Shown piece by piece: positions 16,607 through 24,961 of a DNA stretch of 64,000 nt. Each line of letters opens with the position of its first letter. Positions within the stretch are counted from its first letter, which is position 1. This DNA comes from Kocuria coralli. Its GTDB lineage: Bacteria; Actinomycetota; Actinomycetes; Actinomycetales; Micrococcaceae. The translations under genes and the position numbers were made by a program. The notes below the pieces were generated by a model that saw only the letters and a program-made list of their open reading frames with translations, searched no databases and had not been told where the DNA came from. The stretch covers positions 1,184 through 65,183 of the forward strand of contig NZ_ML708619.1 in the NCBI RefSeq assembly GCF_008831305.1. Reading direction: 5' to 3'.

Positions 16607-17275
16607 ATGGCTAAATCACCCTGGTCCTGTGTTCTGTGGGATGTCGACGGCACCATCGCGGACGCCTCCGCGGGTATCGCGCCGCGGATCGCCCAGGTCC
16701 TCGACGAGATCGGCGAACCGCCCGTTCCGGCGGATCAGATCAACCAGTGGATCGGCCCGCCGATCCTCGAGTCCTTCGAGCGCTTCGCCGGGCTCTCCGG
16801 ACCGCAGGCGCGCGAGGCCGTCGCCCGCTACCGAGGGCTCGCGGCGCAGCAGGGTTACGCGTCGTCGGTGCGGTTGTACGACGGCGTCCCGGAGCTCGTG
16901 CGCGAGCTGCACGCCGCGAAGGTGCCGCAGTCGACCGCCAGCACGAAACCTCAGAACCAGGTCGCGGCGATCCTCGAGCACTACGGCATCGAGGGGTGCT
17001 TCGAGGCGATCCACGGGGCCGACCCCGACCCGGAGGCCCTCGATACGAAGTCCGAGGTGCTCGGCCGAGCCCTCGCCGACCTCCGGGCGGGCGGGTTCGA
17101 CGTGTCGAATCCCGTCCTGGTGGGGGACCGGCATCACGATATCGACGGCGCCGCCCACCACGGCGTACCTGTCATCTTCGCCCGCTGGGGTTTCGGCTCC
17201 CCGGCGGAGGAGTCCGGGGCCATGGCCGTCGTCGACTCCCCGGCCGCGCTGCGCCCCCTCCTCCTCACGGAGTGA
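16607..17275 (+). CDS. HAD-IA hydrolase, phosphoglycolate-phosphatase-like
   Basis: The 222-residue protein has HAD motif I VLWDVDGTIADA near the N-terminus, a helical cap, a motif II region QSTASTKPQ, a Lys-containing helix and motif IV LVGDRHHDIDGAAHHGVPVI. This matches Gph/PpaX-type phosphatases that act on small phosphate esters; the exact substrate is not shown. It faces the second glycan cluster convergently, with an imperfect GC hairpin (about 17276-17300) after its stop. Confidence 0.88.
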   Translation: MAKSPWSCVLWDVDGTIADASAGIAPRIAQVLDEIGEPPVPADQINQWIGPPILESFERFAGLSGPQAREAVARYRGLAAQQGYASSVRLYDGVPELVRELHAAKVPQSTASTKPQNQVAAILEHYGIEGCFEAIHGADPDPEALDTKSEVLGRALADLRAGGFDVSNPVLVGDRHHDIDGAAHHGVPVIFARWGFGSPAEESGAMAVVDSPAALRPLLLTE

Positions 17276-17364
17276 GGCCGCCGGTTCGCCGGCCACGACG
17301 ATCTCCTAAATTGTCAGTGAGTGCGCCACTTCTGAGGGTAGTTCTCCGACCCGAGCGCAGCTGA

Positions 17365-18363
17365 TCAACTGTCGGCCGACCCGTCCTGCAGTGACTCGGC
17401 CGGGTCGCAGACCCACCGCTGGCCGTCGTGATGGGCTAGCCCAAGCCTGTGGAATTCCTCCAGCCATCCGAGCATGGGCCACCAACCCCAGCGGTCGAAG
17501 AAAAGGCCTGCGTTGTTCACGATGTCCTGAAGGTGCTCTACAGGTGGCGAAGAAACCTGGTGCCACTGGTGATATGCGTGAGCGCCACCGACCCAGAAGA
17601 GGGGAATTGAGTACCGTTCGAGGTTCATGGCGAAATCGGTGTCTTCACCCCCGTAGCCCTCGTACTCTTCACAGAATCCGCCGAAGGCCCTGCGAAGGTA
17701 GATCCATTGCGAACTCGAGACGGCAAAGGACAGGGACCAGAAAAGGCTGTACTCCCCAGTGTCCGCTAGACGTAGGCTGCCGTCCGGCGGATCCGGCCTG
17801 GCGCGGTGGGGCGCTGTCAGATTAGGCAGATGTTCCCAGGCGTCAGGATGATCCAAAGATGGCGTGTGGCGGGGCAGGTAAGTCACCGGGCCGCAGTAGA
17901 TGCCTCCGTGGGCCGGATGGAATGCGCCTTGGTGGACGGGCTCGCCAGTCGTCGTACTGTGCGGATCTCTCGTGGTTCTGCCCCGGCAGCCCGCGACTGC
18001 GAGTTCGTAGAACCTGCCCAATCCGGGCCCTGGAACGCAGTCTGCATCCAGGAAGACGATGACATCCGCTCCTGCTTCCACAGCTGCGTCGCCAGCAGTA
18101 TTGCGTGCCCGCGCGAGATTGAGGCGTTCCGTTCCCGTGTGGTCAATGAGATGGGAGCCTGGCACCTCAAAAGGTTTATCTCCGATGAGCACAGTGTGGT
18201 GTCTCGCAGATGACATCCACCGATTCCGTCCCTGCACCTGGTGCAACACGTGGGGACGCCGGTGTGGCGAGCACACGGTCACCACATGTGTTTGCAGTCC
18301 GTCAGCGGAACGTTCCCCTGAGTAGTGCGTATCACTGTTCTTCTCGGCATCCGGATAGTTCAC
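17365..18363 (-). CDS. Glycosyltransferase, GT2 N-domain with GT7-type C-domain
   Basis: Start GTG 18363 overlaps the upstream gene as GTGA, giving 332 residues. A GT-A core carries the metal-binding VIVFLDADCVPG (DAD at 106-108). The C-terminal part has FEEY-like GYGGEDTDFAMNL (236-248), the signature of the GT7/galactosyltransferase C-domain, followed by His/Trp-rich AHAYHQWHQV. Such enzymes transfer a sugar from a nucleotide donor in the cytoplasm. It is the last of four tightly overlapped minus-strand genes of the second glycan cluster. The long N-terminal stretch before residue 25 is not conserved-looking. Donor and acceptor are unknown. Confidence 0.82.
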   Translation of the reverse strand: MNYPDAEKNSDTHYSGERSADGLQTHVVTVCSPHRRPHVLHQVQGRNRWMSSARHHTVLIGDKPFEVPGSHLIDHTGTERLNLARARNTAGDAAVEAGADVIVFLDADCVPGPGLGRFYELAVAGCRGRTTRDPHSTTTGEPVHQGAFHPAHGGIYCGPVTYLPRHTPSLDHPDAWEHLPNLTAPHRARPDPPDGSLRLADTGEYSLFWSLSFAVSSSQWIYLRRAFGGFCEEYEGYGGEDTDFAMNLERYSIPLFWVGGAHAYHQWHQVSSPPVEHLQDIVNNAGLFFDRWGWWPMLGWLEEFHRLGLAHHDGQRWVCDPAESLQDGSADS

Positions 18364-19367
18364 CTGGCCACCCCCAGGAGGACTTGAGCAGCTCGAGATG
18401 CCGCGCCAGCCGTCTGCCACCGCTCCCAGCCGGGGTCCGTTCCGAGAGCATGCTCGATCAAAGCCGGCCATCGTTCGACACTGTTCACCTCATGCCAATC
18501 CGGTTGTAGGACCACCGCGAGACCGCTGGCTGCCAGCGTTTGCGCCGTTGCCTGTTGTTCTTCGAAGGGTCGTGTCTGAGGGACGACCACTGCCCGTTTG
18601 CCCAGGGCCGCCAGGTCCGCCACGGAGTTCTGCCCGGCGGCGCTGACCACGACATCCGCTGTTGAGATGGCGCGGAAGGGGTCGGTGACCCAGGAGTTCT
18701 GGCCGATGAGCTCACAGGAGTGTCCAGCTGCTCTCAGGCATTCCGCGACGCCCTGCCAATAGGCGGTAGGGGCATCCGTCCCCCCGGCGCCGAGCATGAT
18801 CGTCACCGATCCCGCGTCCCCCGTCTCAGTAGGGCGCCTGAAGGTCTCCTTGGGGTAATAGCTGTCCGCGAACCTGCTGATCCCGCCCACTCGATGAACC
18901 CGGGGGGCGATGTCGTTCAAGTGCACGGGGAGAGGGACCCAATCGGGCCATGCCGCGATGACCGCATCGGCGAGTCCGTATCCCAGTGCGTGAGGCCGAT
19001 CGGCGCGCACACCCGGCATGGCCTGTACGGTGACCGGAATACCCATGGCGCGGACGAACACAGCCATCTCCACGGAGACATCGACGTGAAAAGCGACCGG
19101 ACGATGGATATCGACCCACCGGGCGACCTCGGCCATCCGCCGCGCCAGTCCTTCATGACGGGGCGGGGCCCAGTGCAGGCAACCGTGCGCAGTCAGCTGA
19201 TCATGGCTCAATGTGCTGGGCGATGGGGCGTCCATCGGCAGGATGACATCGGCGTTCGGATGCGATGAAAGAACCGTGGTGTCCGTTGCCCCCGACAGAG
19301 CTGTCGCGATGGCTCGGCATCGCGTGATGTGTCCCGACCCCTGATGGTGGGCGTAGAAGCCGATCAT
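18360..19367 (-). CDS. GT28/MurG-like glycosyltransferase (GT-B fold)
   Basis: The 335-residue protein opens with a MIGFYAHHQGSGHITR glycine loop typical of the N-domain of MurG-like enzymes. The C-domain contains the nucleotide-site segment IMLGAGGTDAPT and the family's late motif VVVSAAGQNSVADLAALGKRA followed by RPFEEQ, which corresponds to the donor-sugar-contacting helix of GT28 proteins. Both ends overlap neighbours by 4 nt (ATGA and GTGA). It probably acts at the inner membrane on a lipid-linked acceptor as part of this cluster. Confidence 0.82.
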   Translation of the reverse strand: MIGFYAHHQGSGHITRCRAIATALSGATDTTVLSSHPNADVILPMDAPSPSTLSHDQLTAHGCLHWAPPRHEGLARRMAEVARWVDIHRPVAFHVDVSVEMAVFVRAMGIPVTVQAMPGVRADRPHALGYGLADAVIAAWPDWVPLPVHLNDIAPRVHRVGGISRFADSYYPKETFRRPTETGDAGSVTIMLGAGGTDAPTAYWQGVAECLRAAGHSCELIGQNSWVTDPFRAISTADVVVSAAGQNSVADLAALGKRAVVVPQTRPFEEQQATAQTLAASGLAVVLQPDWHEVNSVERWPALIEHALGTDPGWERWQTAGAASRAAQVLLGVAR

Positions 19368-20413
19368 CGCGTCAGCACTCCTTCGAAGAGCGTCAGATAT
19401 CGCTCCAGCATGGTGTGGATGTCAAAGCGGCGCACAGCCGTCCGGCGTGCGTGTTCGCGTGGTTGCTGCAGGGCGGCTCGGGCTGCCCTGACGAGGTCGT
19501 CGACGTCGCCCGGTACCGCCAAGTGAGCCGGTGAATCCTTCAGGACCTCAGTGACGCCGCCGCGGGCGAATGCCGCTACTGGGGTCCCGCAGGCCAGGGC
19601 CTCGATAATGACCAGTCCGAAAGGCTCGTCCCATTCAGGGGTCACGAGGGCTACATCGGCGTGTCCGACAGTGCGGGCGATCTCCTCGGGAGGCAGAGAA
19701 CCTAGCCATCGGATGTCCGGACCCAGGCGCGGTGCGATCTCCTTCCGGAAATACGGGGGTTCGACGCATCGGCCGATCAGCGTGAGGGGTAGGCCCAGCC
19801 GACGAGAGACATCGATGGCGATATGCGGGGCTTTCTCCCTGGTGATGCGCCCGAACCACACAACCCCTTGCCCGCCTGGCCCCGGGCGCCACTGGTCGGT
19901 GTCGACGCTGTTGTGGATCACGTCGACCGGTGTGGGGATGCGCCACTGGTCCGCGGTAAATCTGCTGACCGCCGTGAACCGCCCATTGGAGGGGCCGAGG
20001 GTGTCCACGATCTGCTGGAGTTCGGGTTGCGGCGGCACGTGCAAAGTGGTGATCATGGGCGGTGCCTTCCCAGGGTCCATGACCAGCATGGCGGGGTGAA
20101 CGCTGTTGTTGTGCACCAGGTCGTAATCGGACCGCTCCAAGAGCTTGCGCACCCGCCGGTATGCGGCGGCTTCGGACTCCATTGCGCCCGGCGGGTAGGC
20201 GTCGTCCCGCGCCGAAGCTTCAAAGCCCGTCCAGTCGATGCCTGGGAATTCCAGTGACTGTATATGTCCGATCGAGCCGCGGGCGGCGAACAGGTCGACC
20301 TCCACACCGCGCAGACGTAGGGCGCTGACCAGCCGATGGACGAAGACCTCGAGTCCACCTCCGAACGGTGGCGCGATGGGAAGACGTGAGGGGCCGACGA
20401 CGGCGATTTTCAT
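19364..20413 (-). CDS. Glycosyltransferase family 4
   Basis: The 349-residue GT-B enzyme starts with KIAVVGPSRLPIAPPFGGGLEVFVHRL, the Gly-rich acceptor-domain loop of GT4 proteins. It has FTAVSRFTADQW, then VVWFGRITREKAPHIAIDV at the start of the donor domain, and the catalytic/donor signature EWDEPFGLVIIEALACGTPVAAF (E-x7-E). This is a typical nucleotide-sugar transferase with retaining chemistry in characterised relatives. It overlaps both neighbours by 4 nt within the minus-strand arm of the cluster. Confidence 0.9.
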   Translation of the reverse strand: MKIAVVGPSRLPIAPPFGGGLEVFVHRLVSALRLRGVEVDLFAARGSIGHIQSLEFPGIDWTGFEASARDDAYPPGAMESEAAAYRRVRKLLERSDYDLVHNNSVHPAMLVMDPGKAPPMITTLHVPPQPELQQIVDTLGPSNGRFTAVSRFTADQWRIPTPVDVIHNSVDTDQWRPGPGGQGVVWFGRITREKAPHIAIDVSRRLGLPLTLIGRCVEPPYFRKEIAPRLGPDIRWLGSLPPEEIARTVGHADVALVTPEWDEPFGLVIIEALACGTPVAAFARGGVTEVLKDSPAHLAVPGDVDDLVRAARAALQQPREHARRTAVRRFDIHTMLERYLTLFEGVLTR

Positions 20414-21510
20414 TGATCCCCTCCTAGTGGGGTGTTTTGGAGACGGCGCGGACCGTGACGCCGAGCATCGGAGTAGATGAGGCGGTGGGCTCCGAGGATC
20501 TGCTGATGCTGTGCGAGACGATCACCCCCGAAAGACAGAGGACCCAGAGCGATGGCCCGCGAGACCGCCGAGGCAGCGCTGGAACCATCACCGGTCGAAT
20601 AGAGCTGGATGGCACCGTGGCGGTCCGCCTGCCCCCCGTAGTGCCCGCAATCCGGTGCGACGACGGTGACGCTTAGATCGCGGCACATCTCCAGCCACCC
20701 GGAATGACTGCCGCGCAGATAAGGAAGAACGGCAACGTCGAAGGCAGCCAGTGTCTCGTGCAGCAGCCTGTCTGGCATGCGTTCGTGGAGGTGTACCCGA
20801 GGATGCGTCCAACGGTCCATCGCGTGCAACAGGGGGTGCTCGGCAGAACTGCGGTGAGCGAAAACGTGCACCTCGGTCTCGGGTGCCCCGTGGGCGAGAT
20901 CCAGGAAGAAGGCCGGGTCCGTGACCGTGTTGGCGCGGACGTCCTTCAGGAAGATGCAGACCTTGCGACCGGTCCGGTGCGGCATATGTCGGGAGGCGAT
21001 CTGGAAAGCGAGGGGAGGTGCGACGACGAACGGGTGAGGAATGACAGCCGGTCGACTGCCGTACAGCGCCTCGACTTCGAACGCCGCCGAATCCGTGAGC
21101 GTCACCACGTGCCGTGCAGCAGGTACGAGTTCGCTCAGCCGGGCGTAATGCGACGTCTGGTCGACGAGGTGCGGATTGTCCAGGTCGTGGACGGTCAAGA
21201 TCAGCTCGATGCCGAGTTCGCGGCAACTGGTGACGAAGGTTCGGACCTGCGCCGGCGTGCGGTGTTCGAAACCGAAATGCAGGTGAACCGCGTCGATGCT
21301 CCGGGCGTGATCCGATAGGGCCGCGGGATCCAGTAGGGGGTGCGGGAACCACTGCCCGGGTCGGGCCCCGGGCGGGACAGCGGGGGCGACCACGACGATG
21401 TGGTCCTCGCCGGCAAGCGGCGGTGGTATGACGGCGTCCACGTAGGGGTGATGGGCTGGAATGGGTGCTACACGGAAAACGCCTGGCCGGGCCGGAGATG
21501 GGCCGCTCAT
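20410..21510 (-). CDS. Glycosyltransferase-like GT-B protein
   Basis: This 366-residue protein (from ATG 21510) has GT-B features: an N-domain with SIDAVHLHFGFEHRTP and LTVHDLDNPH, and a C-domain with LPYLRGSHSGWLEMCRDL, similar in position to the donor-site helix of GT4-like enzymes but without the classic E-x7-E. It is therefore a divergent transferase or an inactive partner. The longest frame begins at 21555, where its ATG would interlock with the ATG of the divergent 21554 gene (shared CATG); neither candidate has a good ribosome site. It is the first gene of the four-gene minus-strand arm and overlaps the next by ATGA. Confidence 0.7.
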   Translation of the reverse strand: MSGPSPARPGVFRVAPIPAHHPYVDAVIPPPLAGEDHIVVVAPAVPPGARPGQWFPHPLLDPAALSDHARSIDAVHLHFGFEHRTPAQVRTFVTSCRELGIELILTVHDLDNPHLVDQTSHYARLSELVPAARHVVTLTDSAAFEVEALYGSRPAVIPHPFVVAPPLAFQIASRHMPHRTGRKVCIFLKDVRANTVTDPAFFLDLAHGAPETEVHVFAHRSSAEHPLLHAMDRWTHPRVHLHERMPDRLLHETLAAFDVAVLPYLRGSHSGWLEMCRDLSVTVVAPDCGHYGGQADRHGAIQLYSTGDGSSAASAVSRAIALGPLSFGGDRLAQHQQILGAHRLIYSDARRHGPRRLQNTPLGGDQ

Positions 21511-21541
21511 GGGGTCGCCGGCCCGCGGCGGCGGCCGTTCG

Positions 21542-21547
21542 TAAGAT
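21542..21547 (+). promoter_or_regulatory. -10 box TAAGAT of the WcbI-like gene, leaderless start
   Basis: TAAGAT ends 6 nt before the ATG at 21554. It lies in the 43-bp gap between the two arms of the glycan cluster. Confidence 0.55.
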
Positions 21548-21553
21548 CGGGGC

Positions 21554-22552
21554 ATGGAAGAACGAGCGCGCCGCCACCACTACCGAGACTTCTATGCTTT
21601 TCGTACCGGTCGCGGCCACCCGACCGGACATAACCTGAGCGGCGGAGGGGCAGCCACTGATCTGCCTTTGCTGGTTGTAATCGGAAACTGCCAGGCGGAG
21701 TCGTTGCGGGTGCTGCTCGAATGCAGCGCTGCGGTTCGCAGCATTCGCGTTCCGCCTGTGTTCGAATGGACGAACGAGGATGTGGCGGTCGCGCATCGAC
21801 TCCTGCGCCGTGTGGATGTCCTGATCGTTCAGCCCATCCGCAATGACTACCGATCTCTCGCATGCGGGACGGAGCAGCTGGAGGCACTACTGGCCCCGGG
21901 TGCGACCAGCATCCGGGGCCCCGTTCTACGTTTCGCAGGGCTGCACCCCTTTCAGGTGATCGCTCGTGATCCTGTCAATCCGTCGTGTGATCCACCCCTG
22001 GTCCCGTACCACGACCTGCGAGCACTCGTAGCAGCTCACCGAGGGCAGCTGCGCAGGGAAGAGGGCCCGGATTTTTCAGGGATTGATGAGTCTTCTGTCG
22101 ATCTCCTCGCACTGCGAGCAGCGGCGAAGGAGTCGGTCGACCAGCTTCGCTATCGGGAGACGGCTCACGGGACGATTCGGATGACGGATGTGCTTGAGAG
22201 GTATCCGCATTGGCACACCATCAACCACCCGGATAACAGTACACTTACAATTCTGGTCGAACGGGTTCTCGAAACTTTTCTCGGCGGCTCGAGAGCCGGT
22301 TCGCCGGGCCGTGAATTGCTGCGGTCTATCGAAGCCCCGGTCCAGTCGGAGCTGGCGAGACGGCTGGACGTCACCTTGCGACCCGATGCCACGGACCAGT
22401 GGCGGCTCGGATACGGCCCGGATGCCCGCTGCATCCCCCATAGCGAGGTGGTCGACGCCCACCTCGATTACTACAGGCACCGACCCGAGCTGGTGTCCAG
22501 CGCCATGAGACGGTACAAAGAAAGGATCGAACTCCTGGGGCTGGCCCCGTGA
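21554..22552 (+). CDS. WcbI family putative polysaccharide acetyltransferase
   Basis: The 332-residue protein has the WcbI hallmark VVIGNCQAESLRVLL (41-55), in which GNCQ forms the CoA-contacting turn in the characterised Burkholderia WcbI, then DVLIVQPIRNDYR and, near residue 225, a TINHPDNSTL segment carrying conserved His/Asn. WcbI folds like SGNH/GDSL esterases and binds CoA or acetyl-CoA; it is required for capsule production, so acetylation of a glycan is the proposed reaction. It leads the plus-strand arm. Here it probably decorates the glycan built by the six neighbouring transferases; that link is inference from position. Confidence 0.82.
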   Translation: MEERARRHHYRDFYAFRTGRGHPTGHNLSGGGAATDLPLLVVIGNCQAESLRVLLECSAAVRSIRVPPVFEWTNEDVAVAHRLLRRVDVLIVQPIRNDYRSLACGTEQLEALLAPGATSIRGPVLRFAGLHPFQVIARDPVNPSCDPPLVPYHDLRALVAAHRGQLRREEGPDFSGIDESSVDLLALRAAAKESVDQLRYRETAHGTIRMTDVLERYPHWHTINHPDNSTLTILVERVLETFLGGSRAGSPGRELLRSIEAPVQSELARRLDVTLRPDATDQWRLGYGPDARCIPHSEVVDAHLDYYRHRPELVSSAMRRYKERIELLGLAP

Positions 22553-22563
22553 GTACTTGAACT

Positions 22564-23574
22564 ATGGCTGAAACTATCGCCCACATCATCTGTGGGCCGC
22601 CGGAGCATGGTGTCTCCCGCTACGCCAGGCACCTGTTGCACCAGCTCACGACCGCGCAGGGTTTACGAGGCGGCCCGGTTCGGCACGACTGGTTCAGTCC
22701 CTCGGATGGCAGTGGATCTAGCGATCTGGTCCATGTCACCTTCACCGACCATCTCTTCGGCCCTGATCCGGACGCCGCGGTCAAGAGGATTCTTGGTCTC
22801 CTCGACGGACGTCCGTTGAGCCTCAACCTTCACGACATCCCGCAGGTCGAGGAGGGGGCGCAGAGGTTCGACCGGCGACGCCGAGCCTATGAGGAGCTGG
22901 CCGGTATCGCTTCGATCGTCGTCGTCAATTCCGACCATGAAGCTCGCGCGGTCAAAACGTACCCGGCCGGCCAGAGGACTCGTCTGGAAGTGGTTCCGCT
23001 GCCCCTGGAGGCCCCGGCTGGCCCATCCGCTTCCCGACAGCGGGTTTCCGACCGAGGGCAGGCTCCTCCCATCATCGGATTGATGGGTTTCGTCTATCCC
23101 GGGAAAGGGTATGAACGAGTGATCCATTCAGCACCCGAAGGGGCAAGCATCCGGGCCATCGGAAGCGTTGTAGCCGGTCATGAGGGCTACGCCCAGCAGC
23201 TCAGCGCTGCTGCCGCGCGGCGTGGCATCGGTCTGGAAATCACGGGGTTCGTGCCGGATTCCCGCCTTTCCTCCGAGCTGGCGCAGGTGACCGTACCGGT
23301 TTGCCCCCATCTGCACGCCTCGGCGTCGGGCTCGTTGAACACCTGGATCGCCCACGGGCGCCGGCCGATTGTTCTCGAAGGACCGTACATGCAGGAGATT
23401 GCGCAGCGGTGGCCGGGTTCACTGAGCCTGTGCCGACCTGAAACCCTAGGGCAGCACCTCGTCCGGGGTATCCAGGATCCTGGTTACACGCGCGCCTGGC
23501 GGCCTTTGCCGCAGTGGGGGTGGGCGGAGGTGGCCTCGGCCTATACCCGGATCTGGCGGGGGGTCCAAGGGTGA
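22564..23574 (+). CDS. Glycosyltransferase-like GT-B protein
   Basis: The 336-residue protein has an N-domain beginning IAHIICGPPEHGVSRYARHL, a LVHVTFTDHLFG strand-turn and LSLNLHDIPQ. Its C-domain starts near IIGLMGFVYPGKGYERVI, the typical first strand and K-containing loop of GT4 donor domains, and continues with ITGFVPDSRLSSEL. The late E-x7-E is replaced by HASASGSLNTWIAHGRRPIV, so it is a divergent family member. The ATG lies 11 nt after the WcbI-like gene. It probably transfers a sugar to the same glycan. Confidence 0.75.
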   Translation: MAETIAHIICGPPEHGVSRYARHLLHQLTTAQGLRGGPVRHDWFSPSDGSGSSDLVHVTFTDHLFGPDPDAAVKRILGLLDGRPLSLNLHDIPQVEEGAQRFDRRRRAYEELAGIASIVVVNSDHEARAVKTYPAGQRTRLEVVPLPLEAPAGPSASRQRVSDRGQAPPIIGLMGFVYPGKGYERVIHSAPEGASIRAIGSVVAGHEGYAQQLSAAAARRGIGLEITGFVPDSRLSSELAQVTVPVCPHLHASASGSLNTWIAHGRRPIVLEGPYMQEIAQRWPGSLSLCRPETLGQHLVRGIQDPGYTRAWRPLPQWGWAEVASAYTRIWRGVQG

Positions 23575-24869
23575 CCCCGGAACTCGTAAGCGATCGGCAG
23601 GGGCCGCCCGCGGTTTCCGTGATCATCGCTTACTTCAATGATCCGGAGGGCCTGGACGCGGTGCTCGGTGGCCTCCGACAACAGACGTACCCCGGCTCGT
23701 TTCAGGTCATCGTGACCGATGACGGCTCGACGATCCCGCCGCCGGTCGTCCACGGTGCTGAGGGTCCCGGAGGGACCGAGGTAGTCGTCGTGCATCAGGC
23801 AGACCGCGGTTTCCGCCTTGCCGCAGCACGCAATCTCGGCGCGCAGGTGGCGACAGGTGAGGTGTTGGTTTTTCTCGACGGGGACACCGTGCCCTGCCCG
23901 GGGTATCTATCCGCGGTGACGGAGGCACTCGAGACGGCACCGAAGTCGGTAGTGGTCGGTACTCGCACCCATCTGGACATGGATGTGGAGCCTCCTCGCG
24001 ACCTCGGCGAACCAGGCTGGCTCGCCGAAGCGTGGTTGACCACGGATCACCTTCGCGGTGGTGATGAGACGAACTTCCGATTCATGATTGGCGCCGTCCT
24101 CTCCTGCCGACGCGAGGTATTCGAGACCATCGGCGGCTTCGATGGGAGCATCGTGGGTTACGGAGGCGAGGACTGGGAGTTCGCCTGGCAGGCACACTTA
24201 GGGGGTTTCGACCTACGCCACGAACCGCAGGCCGTCGCCACACACCGCGGTGCGGATTGGGGTGCTCGCAACCGGGCGGATCCGGTTGAGGCGATCCTCC
24301 AGAAGAACGCGGAGACAACTCGCCTGTCGCCGAAGATCACCCATCCGACGATGCGTGCTGCGGGTGTCCTCCACGCCGTCCCCGATATTCATGTCTTATG
24401 GATTCCGGGTGATGGTGAACGCCGATGGAGGGCTGGCGTCACGGCAGTCGTCCTGACGAGTCTTCTTGCTGCAGGTGACGTGCGTGTGCAACTCGTGACC
24501 CAAGAGAATCTGGACCTTTTCGAAGCGGACCCCCGCGTCGAAATACACCACGATCTGCCCGGCGCAGGCAACCGGGCTCAGGCGGGAAGGAGCAGGGCCC
24601 GCCCGCGGTTCCGGGTCGAGTTGCTGGCTCCCTGTCAAATACCTGCTGGCGGTCTCCAGTCGGTATGCGAGCAGATTGCCACGAGCGGCAGTTGCGCGGA
24701 TGTTGTGAATGCCCGGGGGAAACTCCTTTGCCGGGTTCGCCCCGAGCGAGCAGTCGCTCAAGGGCGGACAGGCCTGAACCGCGTGGTCCGGGCGTGGAGC
24801 GTGATTCAAGAGGATATTAGTCTCGAGGACGAGTTTCGCCGCTCGGGCCTGGCCCGCCTGAAACAGTAG
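23571..24869 (+). CDS. Two-domain glycosyltransferase: GT2/GT7 plus a C-terminal unknown domain
   Basis: The GTG at 23571 overlaps the upstream stop as GTGA, giving 432 residues. Residues 14-230 are a GT2/GT7 unit: SVIIAYFND, TDDGS (49-53), FLDGDTVPCPG (DGD at 103-105) and GYGGEDWEFAWQAHL (196-210). Residues about 265-432 form an extra domain with strand-helix-strand order resembling a second, degenerate GT-A N-half (HVLWIPGDGERRWRAG, VVLTSLLAAGDVRVQLV) but without a DxD motif. Several Cys residues (354, 366, 375, 387) lie in this tail. It is the last gene of the plus arm; the sugar transferred is unknown. Confidence 0.8.
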   Translation: MTPELVSDRQGPPAVSVIIAYFNDPEGLDAVLGGLRQQTYPGSFQVIVTDDGSTIPPPVVHGAEGPGGTEVVVVHQADRGFRLAAARNLGAQVATGEVLVFLDGDTVPCPGYLSAVTEALETAPKSVVVGTRTHLDMDVEPPRDLGEPGWLAEAWLTTDHLRGGDETNFRFMIGAVLSCRREVFETIGGFDGSIVGYGGEDWEFAWQAHLGGFDLRHEPQAVATHRGADWGARNRADPVEAILQKNAETTRLSPKITHPTMRAAGVLHAVPDIHVLWIPGDGERRWRAGVTAVVLTSLLAAGDVRVQLVTQENLDLFEADPRVEIHHDLPGAGNRAQAGRSRARPRFRVELLAPCQIPAGGLQSVCEQIATSGSCADVVNARGKLLCRVRPERAVAQGRTGLNRVVRAWSVIQEDISLEDEFRRSGLARLKQ

Positions 24870-24872
24870 GCT

Positions 24873-24878
24873 TATAGT
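24873..24878 (+). promoter_or_regulatory. -10 box TATAGT upstream of the GlgC-like gene
   Basis: TATAGT is the best -10 match just after the glycan cluster. Initiation about 7 nt downstream would give a leader of roughly 75 nt ending in the ribosome site GGAAGGGAAG before the ATG at 24962. Confidence 0.4.
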
Positions 24879-24961
24879 TGCAGCGTTGTGATGACGCTCG
24901 TCGGGGAACCCAATAGCGTAACTGTTTCCTCGAATGCATATCCAGGCGGAAGGGAAGACTC

